The notes: generated by a model not told the origin, from the sequence alone. A stretch of 64,000 nucleotides of DNA from Pseudomonas fragi (GCF_025426255.1 NZ_CP104861.1:1116001-1180000); one strand, 5' to 3'; positions 17,328-27,255 are shown, counted from the first letter of the stretch. Made by a program: numbers and translations.

Positions 17328-18038
17328 TTAGAACTTTTCTTTGGCGCTCATATAGCGCCATTGGCCAACGGGCAGCTTGCCCATCGACACACCGCCAATA
17401 CGAATACGGCGGATCGAGATAACGGTAAGGCCGACGGCCTGACAGAACAGTGCAATAACGCCCGGCTGCGGATTCTTCATCGCAAAGCGTAGGCGGTTTT
17501 CACTCTGCCAGCTGGCTTTGACCGCAGGCAGCTCGCGACCCTTGTAGGTCATACCGTGATTGAGACGGTTCAAGCCGTGGGGTGCCATCTCGCCAGAGAC
17601 TTCAACCACGTATTCCTGCTCGATCTTGTTAGCATCGGCAGTCAGCTTGCGCACGATTTTCCAGTCCTGGGTGAACACCAGCAGACCGCTGGCGTTGGCC
17701 TGCAGTTCGTTGCCCATGCTCAGGCGCAGGAAGTGCCCCTTGAGCGGGCGTTTGCCGAAACGGTGCTCATCGCTCAGAGAATCCGGGCCGATCAACGCCA
17801 TGGCGCTATCGGCATCAAGGCCCGCCGGGGCGTTCAGCAAAATGGTCACAGGTTCGGGCGCGGTGGCCTTGGCTTCAGGGTCCAGCTCGACTTTTTGGTT
17901 GTCGACCTTGAATTGCGGCTCGTCGATGACTTCGCCATCTACCGTGACCCAGCCACCTTCAATGAACAGTTCGGCCTCACGGCGGGAGCAGCCGACGAGT
18001 TCGATGAGGCGTTTGGAGAGACGTATCGGTTCAGACAT
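17328..18038 (-). CDS. S4-domain RNA pseudouridine synthase-like protein lacking the catalytic Asp
   Basis: A 236-residue RsuA/RluB/RluF-type protein: N-terminal S4 RNA-binding domain (about 6-52, RLIELVGCSRREAELFIEGGWVTV) and a synthase-like domain, ending RIRIGGVSMGKLPVGQWRYMS as in RluF. In active enzymes the catalytic motif reads G-R-L-D-x-x-T-x-G-L-L. Here the matching stretch is NELQANASGLLVFTQD, so the Asp position is Gln113 and the preceding Arg position is Glu111. All the rest of the fold is kept. Annotation as an active 23S rRNA pseudouridine synthase is therefore doubtful; it may be an RNA-binding protein or use another residue. Confidence 0.8.
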   Translation of the reverse strand: MSEPIRLSKRLIELVGCSRREAELFIEGGWVTVDGEVIDEPQFKVDNQKVELDPEAKATAPEPVTILLNAPAGLDADSAMALIGPDSLSDEHRFGKRPLKGHFLRLSMGNELQANASGLLVFTQDWKIVRKLTADANKIEQEYVVEVSGEMAPHGLNRLNHGMTYKGRELPAVKASWQSENRLRFAMKNPQPGVIALFCQAVGLTVISIRRIRIGGVSMGKLPVGQWRYMSAKEKF

Positions 18039-18109
18039 GACAGGGGCCGTAAAGGAATTGGGCGGCTATTGTACCCGCCTGGCGCCGGTTAAGCCCGGCA
18101 ACATTTGCC

Positions 18110-18574
18110 TTATGCGCGTGCTGGGCGTTTATACCGCAGGTGCAGCAGTGGATAAGGCTGCCCCAGGCCGTCTTTTTCGCCGCGTCCAATCACCTCAAAA
18201 CCCTGTTTGAGGTAAAAACCAATGGCTTGCGGGTTTTGCTCATTGACGTCGAGCCGTTCGGCGTTCAGTTCGTCGATGGCGAACCTGAGCAGGACCTTGC
18301 CAATGCCTTGTCCTCGGTAATCAGGGTGGATAAACAGCATTTCAACCTTGCCTGCCGCTATGCCGGCAAAGCCACAGATGCGTTTGCTGGTCGGGTCCTT
18401 GCAGCAAATCAGCATCACGGCGTCCAGGTATTGGTCTTTGACCAGGGCGCGCAGCAGATGAATATAGCTGTCGGGCAAAAAATCATGGGTGGCGCGTACC
18501 GATGCTTCCCAAACGTTGGTGAGTTCTTCGAAGTCCGCAAGGCGTGGCGTATGGACGACCCAGTGTTGTTGCAT
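18110..18574 (-). CDS. GNAT-family N-acetyltransferase
   Basis: A 154-residue GCN5-related acetyltransferase. The acetyl-CoA pyrophosphate loop reads HPDYRGQGIGKVLLRFA, preceded by the beta strand KVEMLFI and followed by DVNEQNPQAIGFYLKQGFEVIGR, the standard end of the fold. The start at MQQHWVVHT was chosen because AGGAGA lies eight bases upstream. It resembles E. coli YjaB/AttT-like members, but the acceptor (small amine or protein) cannot be told. It is followed 71 bases later by the rRNA-modification-like gene and preceded by rimO with a terminator between. Confidence 0.85.
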   Translation of the reverse strand: MQQHWVVHTPRLADFEELTNVWEASVRATHDFLPDSYIHLLRALVKDQYLDAVMLICCKDPTSKRICGFAGIAAGKVEMLFIHPDYRGQGIGKVLLRFAIDELNAERLDVNEQNPQAIGFYLKQGFEVIGRGEKDGLGQPYPLLHLRYKRPARA

Positions 18575-18626
18575 CGTGTGTGTCTCCTGACACTGATGAT
18601 GGAAGCGATGGGCTAACAATAGTCGT

Positions 18627-18663
18627 AAAAAAAGCCCTGACGCGAAGGCGGCAGGGCTTTTTG
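18627..18663 (-). terminator. Rho-independent terminator of rimO
   Basis: Stem AAAAAGCCCTG / CAGGGCTTTTT around a short GC-rich loop, with a T-run on the minus strand, 16 bases after the rimO stop. Confidence 0.85.
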
Positions 18664-18678
18664 CGAGGCTGTCGCGGT

Positions 18679-20016
18679 TTAGATCACTTCAGCCCACAAG
18701 TCATACTCGTCGGCGTCGGTGACGCGGCACATGATCTTGTCGCCCGGCTTGATGTCTTGCTCGGTGGCGATAAACACGTTGCCGTCGATTTCCGGAGCGT
18801 CGAAGAAGCAGCGGCCAACAGCGCCTTGCTCGTCGACTTCGTCGATCAGGACTTCGATTTCCTTGCCGATTTTCATCTGCAGGCGTGCGGCGCTGATGGC
18901 CTGTTGATGGGCCATGAAGCGGTCCCAGCGATCCTGCTTGACGTCGTCCGGCACGATGGCCGCGTCCAGCAGGTTGGCGGGTGCGCCTTCAACTGGTGAG
19001 TACTGGAAGCAACCCACACGATCGAGCTGTGCTTCGGTCAGCCAGTCGAGCAGGTACTGGAAGTCTTCTTCAGTTTCGCCCGGGAAGCCGACGATAAAGG
19101 TCGAACGGATGATCAGGTCCGGGCAGATAACGCGCCAGTTCTTGATTCGGGCCAGGGTCTTGTCTTCAAACGCCGGGCGTTTCATGGCCTTGAGCACTTT
19201 CGGGCTGGCGTGCTGGAACGGGATGTCCAGGTACGGCAGGATCTTGCCGGCCGCCATCAACGGGATCAGCTCGTCAACGTGTGGGTACGGGTAGACGTAA
19301 TGCAGACGCACCCATACGCCCAGCGAACTCAGGGCTTCGCACAGTTCAGTCATGCGGGTCTTGACCGGCGCGCCGTTCCAGAAGCCGGTGCGGTACTTCA
19401 CGTCAACGCCGTAGGCGCTGGTGTCCTGAGAGATAACCAGCAGCTCTTTCACGCCAGCCTTGACCAGGCGCTGAGCCTCGTCGAGGACGTCGCCAACCGG
19501 ACGGCTGACCAGCTTGCCGCGCATCGACGGGATGATGCAGAAGCTGCAGCTATGGTTACAGCCTTCGGATATCTTCAGGTACGCATAGTGACGCGGTGTC
19601 AGCTTGACGCCTTGTGGTGGCACCAGATCGATCAGCGGGTTGTGGTTCAAGTTAGGCGGTACGGCATCGTGAACGGCGTTGACCACTTGCTCATACTGCT
19701 GCGGGCCGGTGACGGCGAGCACGCTCGGGTGAACCTTGCGGATGGCGCTTTCTTCCACGCCCATGCAGCCAGTCACGATGACCTTGCCGTTTTCCTTGAT
19801 AGCTTCACCAATCACTTCCAGCGATTCCGCTTTGGCGCTGTCGATGAAGCCGCAGGTGTTGACTACCACGACGTCAGCGTCCTGGTAGGTGGAGACGACG
19901 TCGTAGCCTTCCATACGCAGCTGCGTAAGGATGCGCTCGGAGTCGACCAGAGCTTTTGGGCAACCCAGGGAGACGAAGCCGACCTTTGGGGCGGCTGGCG
20001 TGGTAACGGTGGACAT
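18679..20016 (-). CDS. rimO: Ribosomal protein S12 methylthiotransferase RimO
   Basis: A 445-residue radical-SAM methylthiotransferase in three domains: N-terminal UPF0004 domain with three Cys for the auxiliary cluster ([31 protein letters not shown]), the radical-SAM core with CNHSCSFC binding [4Fe-4S], and a C-terminal TRAM domain. The stretch [19 protein letters not shown] distinguishes RimO. It adds a methylthio group to Asp88 of ribosomal protein S12. Length and ends are normal. It is monocistronic, with a terminator directly behind and a 342-base gap before kup. Confidence 0.96.
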   Translation of the reverse strand: MSTVTTPAAPKVGFVSLGCPKALVDSERILTQLRMEGYDVVSTYQDADVVVVNTCGFIDSAKAESLEVIGEAIKENGKVIVTGCMGVEESAIRKVHPSVLAVTGPQQYEQVVNAVHDAVPPNLNHNPLIDLVPPQGVKLTPRHYAYLKISEGCNHSCSFCIIPSMRGKLVSRPVGDVLDEAQRLVKAGVKELLVISQDTSAYGVDVKYRTGFWNGAPVKTRMTELCEALSSLGVWVRLHYVYPYPHVDELIPLMAAGKILPYLDIPFQHASPKVLKAMKRPAFEDKTLARIKNWRVICPDLIIRSTFIVGFPGETEEDFQYLLDWLTEAQLDRVGCFQYSPVEGAPANLLDAAIVPDDVKQDRWDRFMAHQQAISAARLQMKIGKEIEVLIDEVDEQGAVGRCFFDAPEIDGNVFIATEQDIKPGDKIMCRVTDADEYDLWAEVI

Positions 20017-20358
20017 GGCGAACCTCGGTATGTAGTGACGTTACATGCCCGTAAAGGCTGCACGACGAGCGGGCGCTTTGGGCCTGTTGGCGCTTTGTTG
20101 AGGTTATCAACCAAGCGGTAACAGACTCTTGTGCGCCTCTGATCAAAAAAAGTGCGCAATTTTAGCTATGGTCAACGCACTTGACCAGCGTTATACGGGG
20201 ATTTACGACGAGTGCTGCGCTATGCTGCGCGCCGTCGCGAAAATAGGGTTTTTAATCACCCATATTTCGAGGGCCAGAGTCAGAAAATCAGCGCATGCTG
20301 CTGATCAAATGTAGCGCAAACCATTAAGAAACGCGGTCCATGGTCGTAGGGGTGGTTG
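20017..20358. other. Divergent intergenic region of rimO and kup
   Basis: 342 bases. It must contain both promoters. Only short unlikely frames are present, and I recognise no riboswitch or repeat. Confidence 0.5.
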
Positions 20359-22260
20359 ATGGGGCAGGCAAGTAGTCAGGCGGCAGAAGACGGTCACTCA
20401 AAGGCCAAGCCGATAGGGATGCTGGTTGCAGCGGTCGGTGTGGTGTATGGCGATATCGGTACTAGCCCCCTGTACACCCTTAAAGAGGTGTTTTCCGGTG
20501 GGTATGGGGTGCAAGTCAACCATGATGGTGTGTTCGGTATTTTGGCACTGATCCTGTGGTCGTTGATCTGGGTGGTCTCGATCAAGTACGTGCTGTTTAT
20601 TCTGCGCGCCGACAACGAAGGCGAGGGCGGAATCATGGCCCTGACTGCGTTGGCGCGCCGGGCCGCTTCGCCCTATCCCAGGCTGCGTTCGGTGCTGGTG
20701 ATTCTGGGATTGATCGGGGCTGCGCTGTTTTATGGCGACAGCATGATCACCCCGGCGATCTCGGTGCTGTCGGCCGTGGAAGGGCTTGAACTGGCATTTG
20801 ATGGGCTGGAACGTTGGGTCGTGCCGTTGGCCTTGATTGTGCTGGTCCTGCTGTTTTTGATTCAACGCCATGGTACGGCCAGTATCGGCAAGCTGTTCGG
20901 GCCGGTCATGGTGGTGTGGTTTGTGGTGCTGGGGGGGCTGGGAGTCAACGGCATCATGCAGCACCCGGAAGTGCTCAATGCGTTGAACCCGGTGTGGGGC
21001 GTGCGTTTCTTTGTTTCTCATCCGGGTATGGGCGTGGCCATTTTGGGCGCCGTAGTGCTGGCGTTGACGGGTGCTGAGGCGCTGTATGCCGACATGGGGC
21101 ACTTTGGGCGCAAGCCGATTGCCCGGGCCTGGTTCATCTTGGTCTTGCCAGCGCTGGTGCTTAACTACTTCGGTCAGGGCGCCTTGCTGTTGGAAAACCC
21201 GGACGCGGCCCGTAACCCGTTCTACCTGCTGGCCCCCGCCTGGGCGCTGATTCCTTTGGTGGGACTGGCCACGCTGGCGACGGTGATTGCTTCCCAAGCG
21301 GTGATTTCAGGGGCTTTCTCCCTGACCCATCAGGCGATCCAGCTCGGTTACATCCCGCGTATGCATATCCAGCACACCTCCAGCGCCGAGCAGGGGCAGA
21401 TTTACATTGGTGCGGTGAACTGGTCGCTGATGGTCGGGGTTATTTTGCTGGTGCTGGGCTTTGAGTCCTCGGGTGCCCTGGCTTCTGCCTACGGGGTAGC
21501 AGTAACCGGGACCATGCTGATTACCAGCATTCTGGTGTCGGCGGTCATGTTACTGCTGTGGAAATGGCCGCCTGTTCTGGCTGTGCCGGTATTGATCGGC
21601 TTTCTGCTGGTAGACGGGCTGTTCTTTATTGCCAACGTCCCGAAAATCTTTCAGGGCGGGGCATTCCCGGTATTGGCGGGGATCGTGCTGTTTATCCTGA
21701 TGACCACCTGGCGGCGCGGCAAGCAGCTGCTGGTGGACCGACTTGATGAAAACGCGTTGCCGCTGCCGCTGTTTATCAGCAGCATTCGAGTACAGCCGCC
21801 GCATCGCGTACAGGGTACTGCGGTGTTCCTGACAGCTCGTCCGGACGCCGTGCCCCATGCCCTGTTGCACAACCTGCTGCATAACCAGGTATTGCACGAG
21901 CAGGTGGTGTTGCTCACTGTGGTCAACGAAGACTCACCCCGGGTGCCCACCTCGCGGCGTTTTGAGGTGGATGCCTATGGTGACGGGTTCTTCCGGGTGA
22001 TCCTGCACTTCGGCTTTATGGATGAGCCGGATGTTCCTGAGGCGTTGAAGTTGTGCCATCTGGATGATCTGGATTTCAGTCCGATGCGCACCACTTATTT
22101 CCTCAGTCGGGAAACGGTGATCGCCTCCAAGCTGGTAGGTATGGCGCGCTGGCGCGAAGGGTTGTTCGCCTTCATGCTCAAGAACGCCAACGGCAACCTG
22201 CGGTTCTTCAAGCTGCCGGTCAATCGGGTGATTGAGCTGGGTACTCAGGTCGAGATGTAG
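20359..22260 (+). CDS. kup: Low-affinity potassium uptake protein Kup
   Basis: A 633-residue KUP/HAK/KT transporter. The N-terminus has the hallmark [19 protein letters not shown] (first membrane helix), and about twelve helices follow to near residue 440, including [18 protein letters not shown] and [15 protein letters not shown]. The hydrophilic C-terminal domain (about 450-633) is cytoplasmic. It takes up K+ with protons. ATG at MGQASSQ was chosen; a TTG directly before it is in frame but less likely. It stands alone, with an inverted repeat behind it. Confidence 0.95.
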   Translation: MGQASSQAAEDGHSKAKPIGMLVAAVGVVYGDIGTSPLYTLKEVFSGGYGVQVNHDGVFGILALILWSLIWVVSIKYVLFILRADNEGEGGIMALTALARRAASPYPRLRSVLVILGLIGAALFYGDSMITPAISVLSAVEGLELAFDGLERWVVPLALIVLVLLFLIQRHGTASIGKLFGPVMVVWFVVLGGLGVNGIMQHPEVLNALNPVWGVRFFVSHPGMGVAILGAVVLALTGAEALYADMGHFGRKPIARAWFILVLPALVLNYFGQGALLLENPDAARNPFYLLAPAWALIPLVGLATLATVIASQAVISGAFSLTHQAIQLGYIPRMHIQHTSSAEQGQIYIGAVNWSLMVGVILLVLGFESSGALASAYGVAVTGTMLITSILVSAVMLLLWKWPPVLAVPVLIGFLLVDGLFFIANVPKIFQGGAFPVLAGIVLFILMTTWRRGKQLLVDRLDENALPLPLFISSIRVQPPHRVQGTAVFLTARPDAVPHALLHNLLHNQVLHEQVVLLTVVNEDSPRVPTSRRFEVDAYGDGFFRVILHFGFMDEPDVPEALKLCHLDDLDFSPMRTTYFLSRETVIASKLVGMARWREGLFAFMLKNANGNLRFFKLPVNRVIELGTQVEM

Positions 22261-22275
22261 GGTCGCTGGCAAAGG

Positions 22276-22406
22276 CCCCTAACCCTCTCCCGGAAGGAGA
22301 GGGGACTGACCGAGCTGATGCAGGATTCAACTCAGTACCATCAGGCTGCAGGGATTCTGAAATATCCCCCCACCCCTCGCCTTCCGGGAGAGGGGTGGGG
22401 TGAGGG
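22276..22406. repeat. CCCTAACCCTCTCCCGG-type intergenic inverted repeat
   Basis: Two arms: CCCCTAACCCTCTCCCGGAA at the left and a complementary TTCCGGGAGAGGGGTGGGG at the right, about 130 bases overall. This type of element is common in proteobacterial intergenic spaces. It lies between the convergent kup and virJ, where it can act as a transcription barrier. Confidence 0.8.
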
Positions 22407-22412
22407 TACTGC

Positions 22413-23693
22413 TTACTCGGCAGTGGCCTGATGCTTCTTGATCAGGTCCACCAGGCGCTGGGCCAGGGCCGGATAGTTTTCATCGAAGTGGTGCCCGCCG
22501 GGCAGCTTCAGGCTTTCGCCGACGGCTGTCTTGGCGGTACAGCCACTTTCATCGACCTCTTCTGCGCCATAGATGCACACCACTTTGCTGGCGGGCAGCT
22601 TGGACATTTCTTCACCGGTATCAGCCTCTGCGCCAGCTTTGCCGAGCCAGCCATCGACGTGGATCTCAAAGCTGCCACTGCGGGCAAAAGCCAGCAACAT
22701 GATCGCGTCGACCCGCTTTTGCTCGGCTTCCGGCAAGCGGTTGTAGGTGGCAGGCAGTACGTCTGCGCCAAACGAGTAGCCGACCAGTACAAAACGCTGG
22801 GTGCCCCATTTCTGACGGTAGTGCTGCATCAGCTCGGTCAGGTCGGTGGCGCTTTGTTCGGGGGTCTTGTGCTGCCAGTAGTAACGCAGCATGTCGATGC
22901 CGACGACCGGATAACCGATCTTGGCCATTTCACCGGCCACGTCGCGATCCAGGTCACGCCAGCCGCCGTCACCGGACAGGAACAGGGTCACGGTGCTGTT
23001 CTGCTGGCCAGCAGGGACTTCAACCACCGGCATGCTCAGGCCGCCGTTTTCATCGCCCACCAGGATTTTGCGCAACTCGTTGCTCAGTACCTGCGGGTAG
23101 TGAATGTCGTAGTCGCTGATGCTGGTCTGAGCGTTAGGCTGATCACGTACGAAAGCAGCACTAGGATCGTCAGGGTTATCGTTCCAAGCGACCAGCCAGC
23201 TACCGTGGGCAGCCGCTTTTGGGACGGGCAGGGCGCAGCCGGGCTCTTCAAGCTTGAAACCTACCGACACAGCCTTGGCCTTGTCGTTGGTTTGCTCAGC
23301 CAGCCAGCGCCAGGCCAAGGTAGCTCCAGGGCCGATACCGCTGACCAATGTCGCCGGGCCCTTGAGTTGTTGCAGCGCGGTTTGCAGCGCTTGCTGCTGC
23401 AGCGTGCAATCGTCCTTGGGCAGGATCACTTGCACCAATTGCGCTTTGCCACCACGGCTCAAGGCCAATAATTGCTTGTCGTTTAGCGCTTCTTCGGCGG
23501 GAGTGGCGATCACTACCTGAGCCTGGGCCTTTTGACCGGGAGTGACTTTGGTCAGTGTCGAACCATCAGCCTGGTTCAGGTGTTCGATCACAGGTTCTGG
23601 CGCAGGGCGATTCCAGAACCAATAGCCGCCTGCTGCAAGCGCGACCAGAACTATCAAGGCAAGCAACAAAAACCGCCAGGAACGATGTTTCAT
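22413..23693 (-). CDS. virJ: AcvB/VirJ-family serine hydrolase (aminoacyl-phosphatidylglycerol hydrolase)
   Basis: A 426-residue periplasmic protein anchored by one N-terminal helix (about 8-26), with the VirJ alpha/beta-hydrolase domain: LSGDGGWRDLDRDVAGEMAK and nucleophile motif VGYSFGADVLP. The C-terminal GGHHFDENY supplies a likely catalytic His. Homologues (P. aeruginosa PA0919, Agrobacterium AcvB) hydrolyse the lipids made by MprF, resetting membrane charge. Its start codon overlaps the mprF stop (TAATG), so translation is coupled. Synthesis and removal of aminoacyl-phosphatidylglycerol are thus encoded as one unit. Confidence 0.88.
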   Translation of the reverse strand: MKHRSWRFLLLALIVLVALAAGGYWFWNRPAPEPVIEHLNQADGSTLTKVTPGQKAQAQVVIATPAEEALNDKQLLALSRGGKAQLVQVILPKDDCTLQQQALQTALQQLKGPATLVSGIGPGATLAWRWLAEQTNDKAKAVSVGFKLEEPGCALPVPKAAAHGSWLVAWNDNPDDPSAAFVRDQPNAQTSISDYDIHYPQVLSNELRKILVGDENGGLSMPVVEVPAGQQNSTVTLFLSGDGGWRDLDRDVAGEMAKIGYPVVGIDMLRYYWQHKTPEQSATDLTELMQHYRQKWGTQRFVLVGYSFGADVLPATYNRLPEAEQKRVDAIMLLAFARSGSFEIHVDGWLGKAGAEADTGEEMSKLPASKVVCIYGAEEVDESGCTAKTAVGESLKLPGGHHFDENYPALAQRLVDLIKKHQATAE

Positions 23694-26335
23694 TAACGTT
23701 TCACCAATCCAGTCAAGCCGCCTGCAATCAGGGCGGCGGTATCAGCCAGCGCGACCAGCGGATCAAGTCCGGCGGGCACGGCCATATAACGAGGTTCCCA
23801 GTCGGGCTGGAATTTGTCTTTAAAGCGACGCAAACCCTGGAAGTTGTACAGGTGCTCGCCGCGCTGGAACAACATCGACCCCAAACGCTGGGTCAAGGGT
23901 GCGCCACGACGCGGTTGCAAGCCGGACAGAGGTACCATCCCCAGGCTGAAACGTGCGTATCCATGCTTTTTATAATGCTGAATCAGGCCGACCATCATGA
24001 ACTCCATGGTCAGCTTTGGGGCATCGGGGTGGGCGCGCATCAGGTCGAGGCTCGACAGCTCGTGGCTGTGAGTCTCAAGCAGGTTGGCGAAGGCCACCGG
24101 TTTGCCTTCAAAGCGAATAATCGCCACGCGAAAGTGCTTGATGTATTCCTCGCTGAAGCGTCCCAGCGAGAAGCCTTTTTCACGCACATTCTTGCCGGTA
24201 AGCCAGGCATCCGAAATGACCTTCAGCTCATCCATCGGAGCTTCACCTGGCTCGTGGATCTCCAGTGACAGGCCGTCACGGGTGCCACGGTTCCAGGTGT
24301 AACGCAGGTCTTTCATCTCTTTGCCTTTGGCTTCGAGATCAAAGCGGTGCAAGTCGACCCTGGCTTCTTCGCCGAGCTTGATTGCGGTCAGGCCGATGTC
24401 CATATAGAACGGCAGGTTCTCGGCGCGTACCTGATAGAACACGGGGCGGGCATGGACGGTGTCGCACAGGTCGCGAAACTGCCAGATCAACTCGGCACGC
24501 TGTTGCGCCGGCCCGATCGGATCGTATAGCGCCACCAGGCTGCGCCCTCTACGGGCGTACATCAGGAAGGCGTTGTCATCCGGGTGGAACAGCAGGGCCT
24601 TGTCGCCGGTCAGCGCCAGGCCGCCATCGGGTTGGTCGGAGGCGAGGATGATTTTTCCGGCTTTTTCCAGCTCGGCGGCATCGGGCAGGTGGATCACCGG
24701 ACGTGCGGTGCGCAACAGCCAGGTCAGCGAGACGACTACCAGCAGCACTGCTGCACCCAGCAACGAGCGCAGACCCCGTGGGGCATCAGAGTCGAGGGTA
24801 AACTGCCACCACAGTTGATGGCTGTAAGGAACGTCCTGATAAGCGAACAGCAGCAGCCAGATCGAGGCGCCTAGTACGCAAACGCTGGCCACCAGATACA
24901 GCGGCGAAAACGGCAGCTCGGTCAGGCGGCTCGGGCGGTAGAACGAGCGGCGGAACAAGCCCAGCAGGCTGGCGGTCAGCACCAGGACCGTGGCTTCCTC
25001 CCAGTCAAAGCCTTTCAGCAGGGAAAGCACGGCGCCGACCAGTAGCAAGATCGTGGTCAGCATCCAGGCGGCTGACAGGCGTCGACGCAGGCCTTGTGCC
25101 AATAGCAAGCAAAGCACGCCGACCAGGCTGGCGCCAAAGTGCGAGGCATCAATCAGGCGATGAGGGATCAGAAAGCCGATGTGTTCAAGGCGTGTGTCGA
25201 TCTCGGGTGTGGCGCCGGAAAACAGCAACACCACGCCGGACATAAACACCAGAATCGCCAGCACCGGAGCCGCGAGGCCTGAGGCAACCCGCAGGCTTTG
25301 CCGGGTGTGAATCAGGCGCTGAGCTTCGTTCATCAGCAGCATCAGGCAGGCGATCAGGAGCGGCAGGATCACATAGATCATGCGATACAGCAGCAGCGCG
25401 GCAGCCAGGGGGGCCGCGCCGAGCTTGTCGGCAAAGGCTGCCAGCAAGATCGCTTCAAAAACCCCGACCCCGCCAGGCACATGGCTGAGCACGCCGGCAG
25501 CCAGTGCCAGCAGGTACACCAGCATAAATGCGCCGAAAGGCGGTGCTTCGGGCAATAGTAAGTACAGCACCGTGGCCGCGGCGGCAACGTCCAGCGCAGT
25601 AATTACCAGTTGCAGGAACGTCAGGCGCGGGCTTGGCAGGCGCAATGTACGACGTCCGGCCTTGACCAGCAGGTTGTCCGGGATAGGTTGCTCGGGCAGG
25701 CGTCGGCGATAAATACCCAGCGCCAACAAGGCAAACAGTGCCAGAACCGCAAAAGCTATCGCCCCCAATATATAGGCAGGGATATGCAGGGCGGCAGAAG
25801 CGGCGGGCAAATTGCTCAGCGTCGCCAGTGCGGCCAGGGGCGGTAGGGCACAGCCCAGCGACAGGCTGGCGAACAGCGACATATGGGCGACTTCGGATGC
25901 GCCGACGCCATGACGTGCATACAGGCGATAGCGCACCGAGCCGCCGGAGAGCAGCGACAAACCGATGGCATTGCCAATGGCAAAGGCCGTGAAACCACCC
26001 AGGGCCAAGGTTTTAGGTGGCAGCTTGACCCCTGCATAACGGCTGGCGGACCACTCATAGCCGAGCAGAATCAGGAAGCCCACTGCAGTTGCAGCCACGG
26101 CGCCGAGGAGGGCGGGCTTGGGGACTTCCAGAATCGAGTCGTGCAGAGCGTACAGGTCAAGTTCGCTGAGCAGGTGGCGACAAGCAATCAGCGCTATCGC
26201 AAACAGCAGAAGAGTGAGTGCGAGGCCAATGGGTTGGCGATACTTGCTCAGCAAATCCAGCCAGCGCAAACGGGTCGCGGCAATCGGGTGGGCTGCTGTA
26301 ACGGCTTCTTTAAGTTCTGGCGAGTTATCGGGCAT
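23693..26335 (-). CDS. mprF: Bifunctional aminoacyl-phosphatidylglycerol synthase/flippase MprF
   Basis: An 880-residue MprF. The N-terminal half (to about residue 540) holds the flippase with a dozen or more membrane helices. The C-terminal cytosolic synthase domain transfers an amino acid (Lys or Ala) from aminoacyl-tRNA to phosphatidylglycerol; LFHPDDNAFLMYARRGRSLVALYDPIG and FSLGMVPLSGL belong to its tandem GNAT folds. The modified lipid lowers membrane negative charge and protects against cationic peptides and acid. ATG at 26335 follows GAGGTGA. virJ follows with overlap. Sequence alone does not decide alanyl or lysyl specificity. Confidence 0.93.
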   Translation of the reverse strand: MPDNSPELKEAVTAAHPIAATRLRWLDLLSKYRQPIGLALTLLLFAIALIACRHLLSELDLYALHDSILEVPKPALLGAVAATAVGFLILLGYEWSASRYAGVKLPPKTLALGGFTAFAIGNAIGLSLLSGGSVRYRLYARHGVGASEVAHMSLFASLSLGCALPPLAALATLSNLPAASAALHIPAYILGAIAFAVLALFALLALGIYRRRLPEQPIPDNLLVKAGRRTLRLPSPRLTFLQLVITALDVAAAATVLYLLLPEAPPFGAFMLVYLLALAAGVLSHVPGGVGVFEAILLAAFADKLGAAPLAAALLLYRMIYVILPLLIACLMLLMNEAQRLIHTRQSLRVASGLAAPVLAILVFMSGVVLLFSGATPEIDTRLEHIGFLIPHRLIDASHFGASLVGVLCLLLAQGLRRRLSAAWMLTTILLLVGAVLSLLKGFDWEEATVLVLTASLLGLFRRSFYRPSRLTELPFSPLYLVASVCVLGASIWLLLFAYQDVPYSHQLWWQFTLDSDAPRGLRSLLGAAVLLVVVSLTWLLRTARPVIHLPDAAELEKAGKIILASDQPDGGLALTGDKALLFHPDDNAFLMYARRGRSLVALYDPIGPAQQRAELIWQFRDLCDTVHARPVFYQVRAENLPFYMDIGLTAIKLGEEARVDLHRFDLEAKGKEMKDLRYTWNRGTRDGLSLEIHEPGEAPMDELKVISDAWLTGKNVREKGFSLGRFSEEYIKHFRVAIIRFEGKPVAFANLLETHSHELSSLDLMRAHPDAPKLTMEFMMVGLIQHYKKHGYARFSLGMVPLSGLQPRRGAPLTQRLGSMLFQRGEHLYNFQGLRRFKDKFQPDWEPRYMAVPAGLDPLVALADTAALIAGGLTGLVKR

Positions 26336-26401
26336 CAATCACCTCGTGGATCGTGCGCGATAGGATGGAGGCATAGGCTCAAGTTACCAATCCTTTTGGT
26401 C

Positions 26402-26421
26402 AAAATATTTCTAAATATTTT
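26402..26421. promoter_or_regulatory. Perfect AT-rich palindrome upstream of mprF
   Basis: AAAATATTT-CT-AAATATTTT, a 9-2-9 perfect inverted repeat 67 bases before the mprF start. Such a site suits a dimeric regulator or lies in the promoter. No known regulator is named for it. Confidence 0.4.
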
Positions 26422-26545
26422 CAGCTGTTTGCCTGATGTTCAGGTTCGGGGTGTGAAAAAAAGGTAATTGTGGTCGTTCAGCTTAGCGGGTGGAGATGTC
26501 CCGTGCATGACAAGGCATGACTTGGGGGTACTTTTCGAGCACGCA

Positions 26546-26577
26546 CAAAAAAGGCCACTCTTTCGAGTAGCCTTTTT
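26546..26577 (-). terminator. Terminator of tRNA-fMet copy 1
   Basis: Stem AAAAAGGCTACTC / GAGTGGCCTTTTTT (read on the minus strand, one G-T pair) with loop GAAA, directly behind the tRNA. Confidence 0.85.
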
Positions 26578-26584
26578 CGATGTT

Positions 26585-26661
<77 letters not shown>

Positions 26662-26674
26662 TCTGTGTGGGCGC

Positions 26675-26702
26675 ATTCTACAGAGGATCGCCGGGGTGTC
26701 AA
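26675..26702 (-). promoter_or_regulatory. Sigma-70 promoter of tRNA-fMet copy 1
   Basis: On the minus strand TTGACA, 16 bases, TAGAAT: near-perfect -35 and -10 boxes 13 bases before the tRNA. Confidence 0.85.
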
Positions 26703-26785
26703 CCTTAAATGTCGTAAGCGGTTGAAATACCCGGCTTTAATCCTTTTCCCCTGAATGTGCAGCAGAGGGCAAAAACACTCAGGCA

Positions 26786-26817
26786 CAAAAAAGGCCACTC
26801 TTTCGAGCAGCCTTTTT
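26786..26817 (-). terminator. Terminator of tRNA-fMet copy 2
   Basis: Same hairpin as behind copies 1 and 3, with one base changed in the stem (GAGCAG instead of GAGTAG on the plus strand). Confidence 0.85.
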
Positions 26818-26822
26818 ATGTT

Positions 26823-26899
<77 letters not shown>

Positions 26900-26911
26900 T
26901 CTGTGGAGCGC

Positions 26912-26939
26912 ACTCTACAGTGCTGGGTGGGGGAGTCAA
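26912..26939 (-). promoter_or_regulatory. Sigma-70 promoter of tRNA-fMet copy 2
   Basis: TTGACT, 16 bases, TAGAGT on the minus strand: one mismatch in each box compared with copies 1 and 3, so probably the weakest of the three. Confidence 0.75.
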
Positions 26940-27041
26940 CCTTTAATCTACAAATACCGTAAATAAGATCAAAATAGGCATGAATTTTGGATATGGGCAG
27001 AATCTTTTGTGGGCGGAGCCCTGACAAGGCCTTAGTCGGGC

Positions 27042-27188
27042 CTGTAGCAGCTGCCGAAGGAACGAGGCTGCGTTCGGCGGCGAAGCCGTCGTAAAACCTG
27101 AGCACTCAATAAGCCTGACACCCCAGGGCGCCTGATTCACGACGACTACGCCGCCGAACGCAGCCTCGTTCCTTCGGCAGCTGCTACA
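27042..27188. repeat. Long REP-like hairpin element (family B, full form)
   Basis: Arms of about 40 bases, nearly perfect complements: CTGTAGCAGCTGCCGAAGGA... at the left and ...TCCTTCGGCAGCTGCTACA at the right, with a loop of about 60 bases. It is inserted between tRNA copies 2 and 3. Confidence 0.9.
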
Positions 27189-27221
27189 ACAAGTAGGACT
27201 GGGCTACAAAACACATGCGCA

Positions 27222-27255
27222 CAAAAAAGGCCACTCTTTCGAGTAGCCTTTTTCG
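27222..27255 (-). terminator. Terminator of tRNA-fMet copy 3
   Basis: Same stem as copy 1 (AAAAAGGCTACTC read on the minus strand), loop GAAA, flanked by T- and A-runs. Confidence 0.85.
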
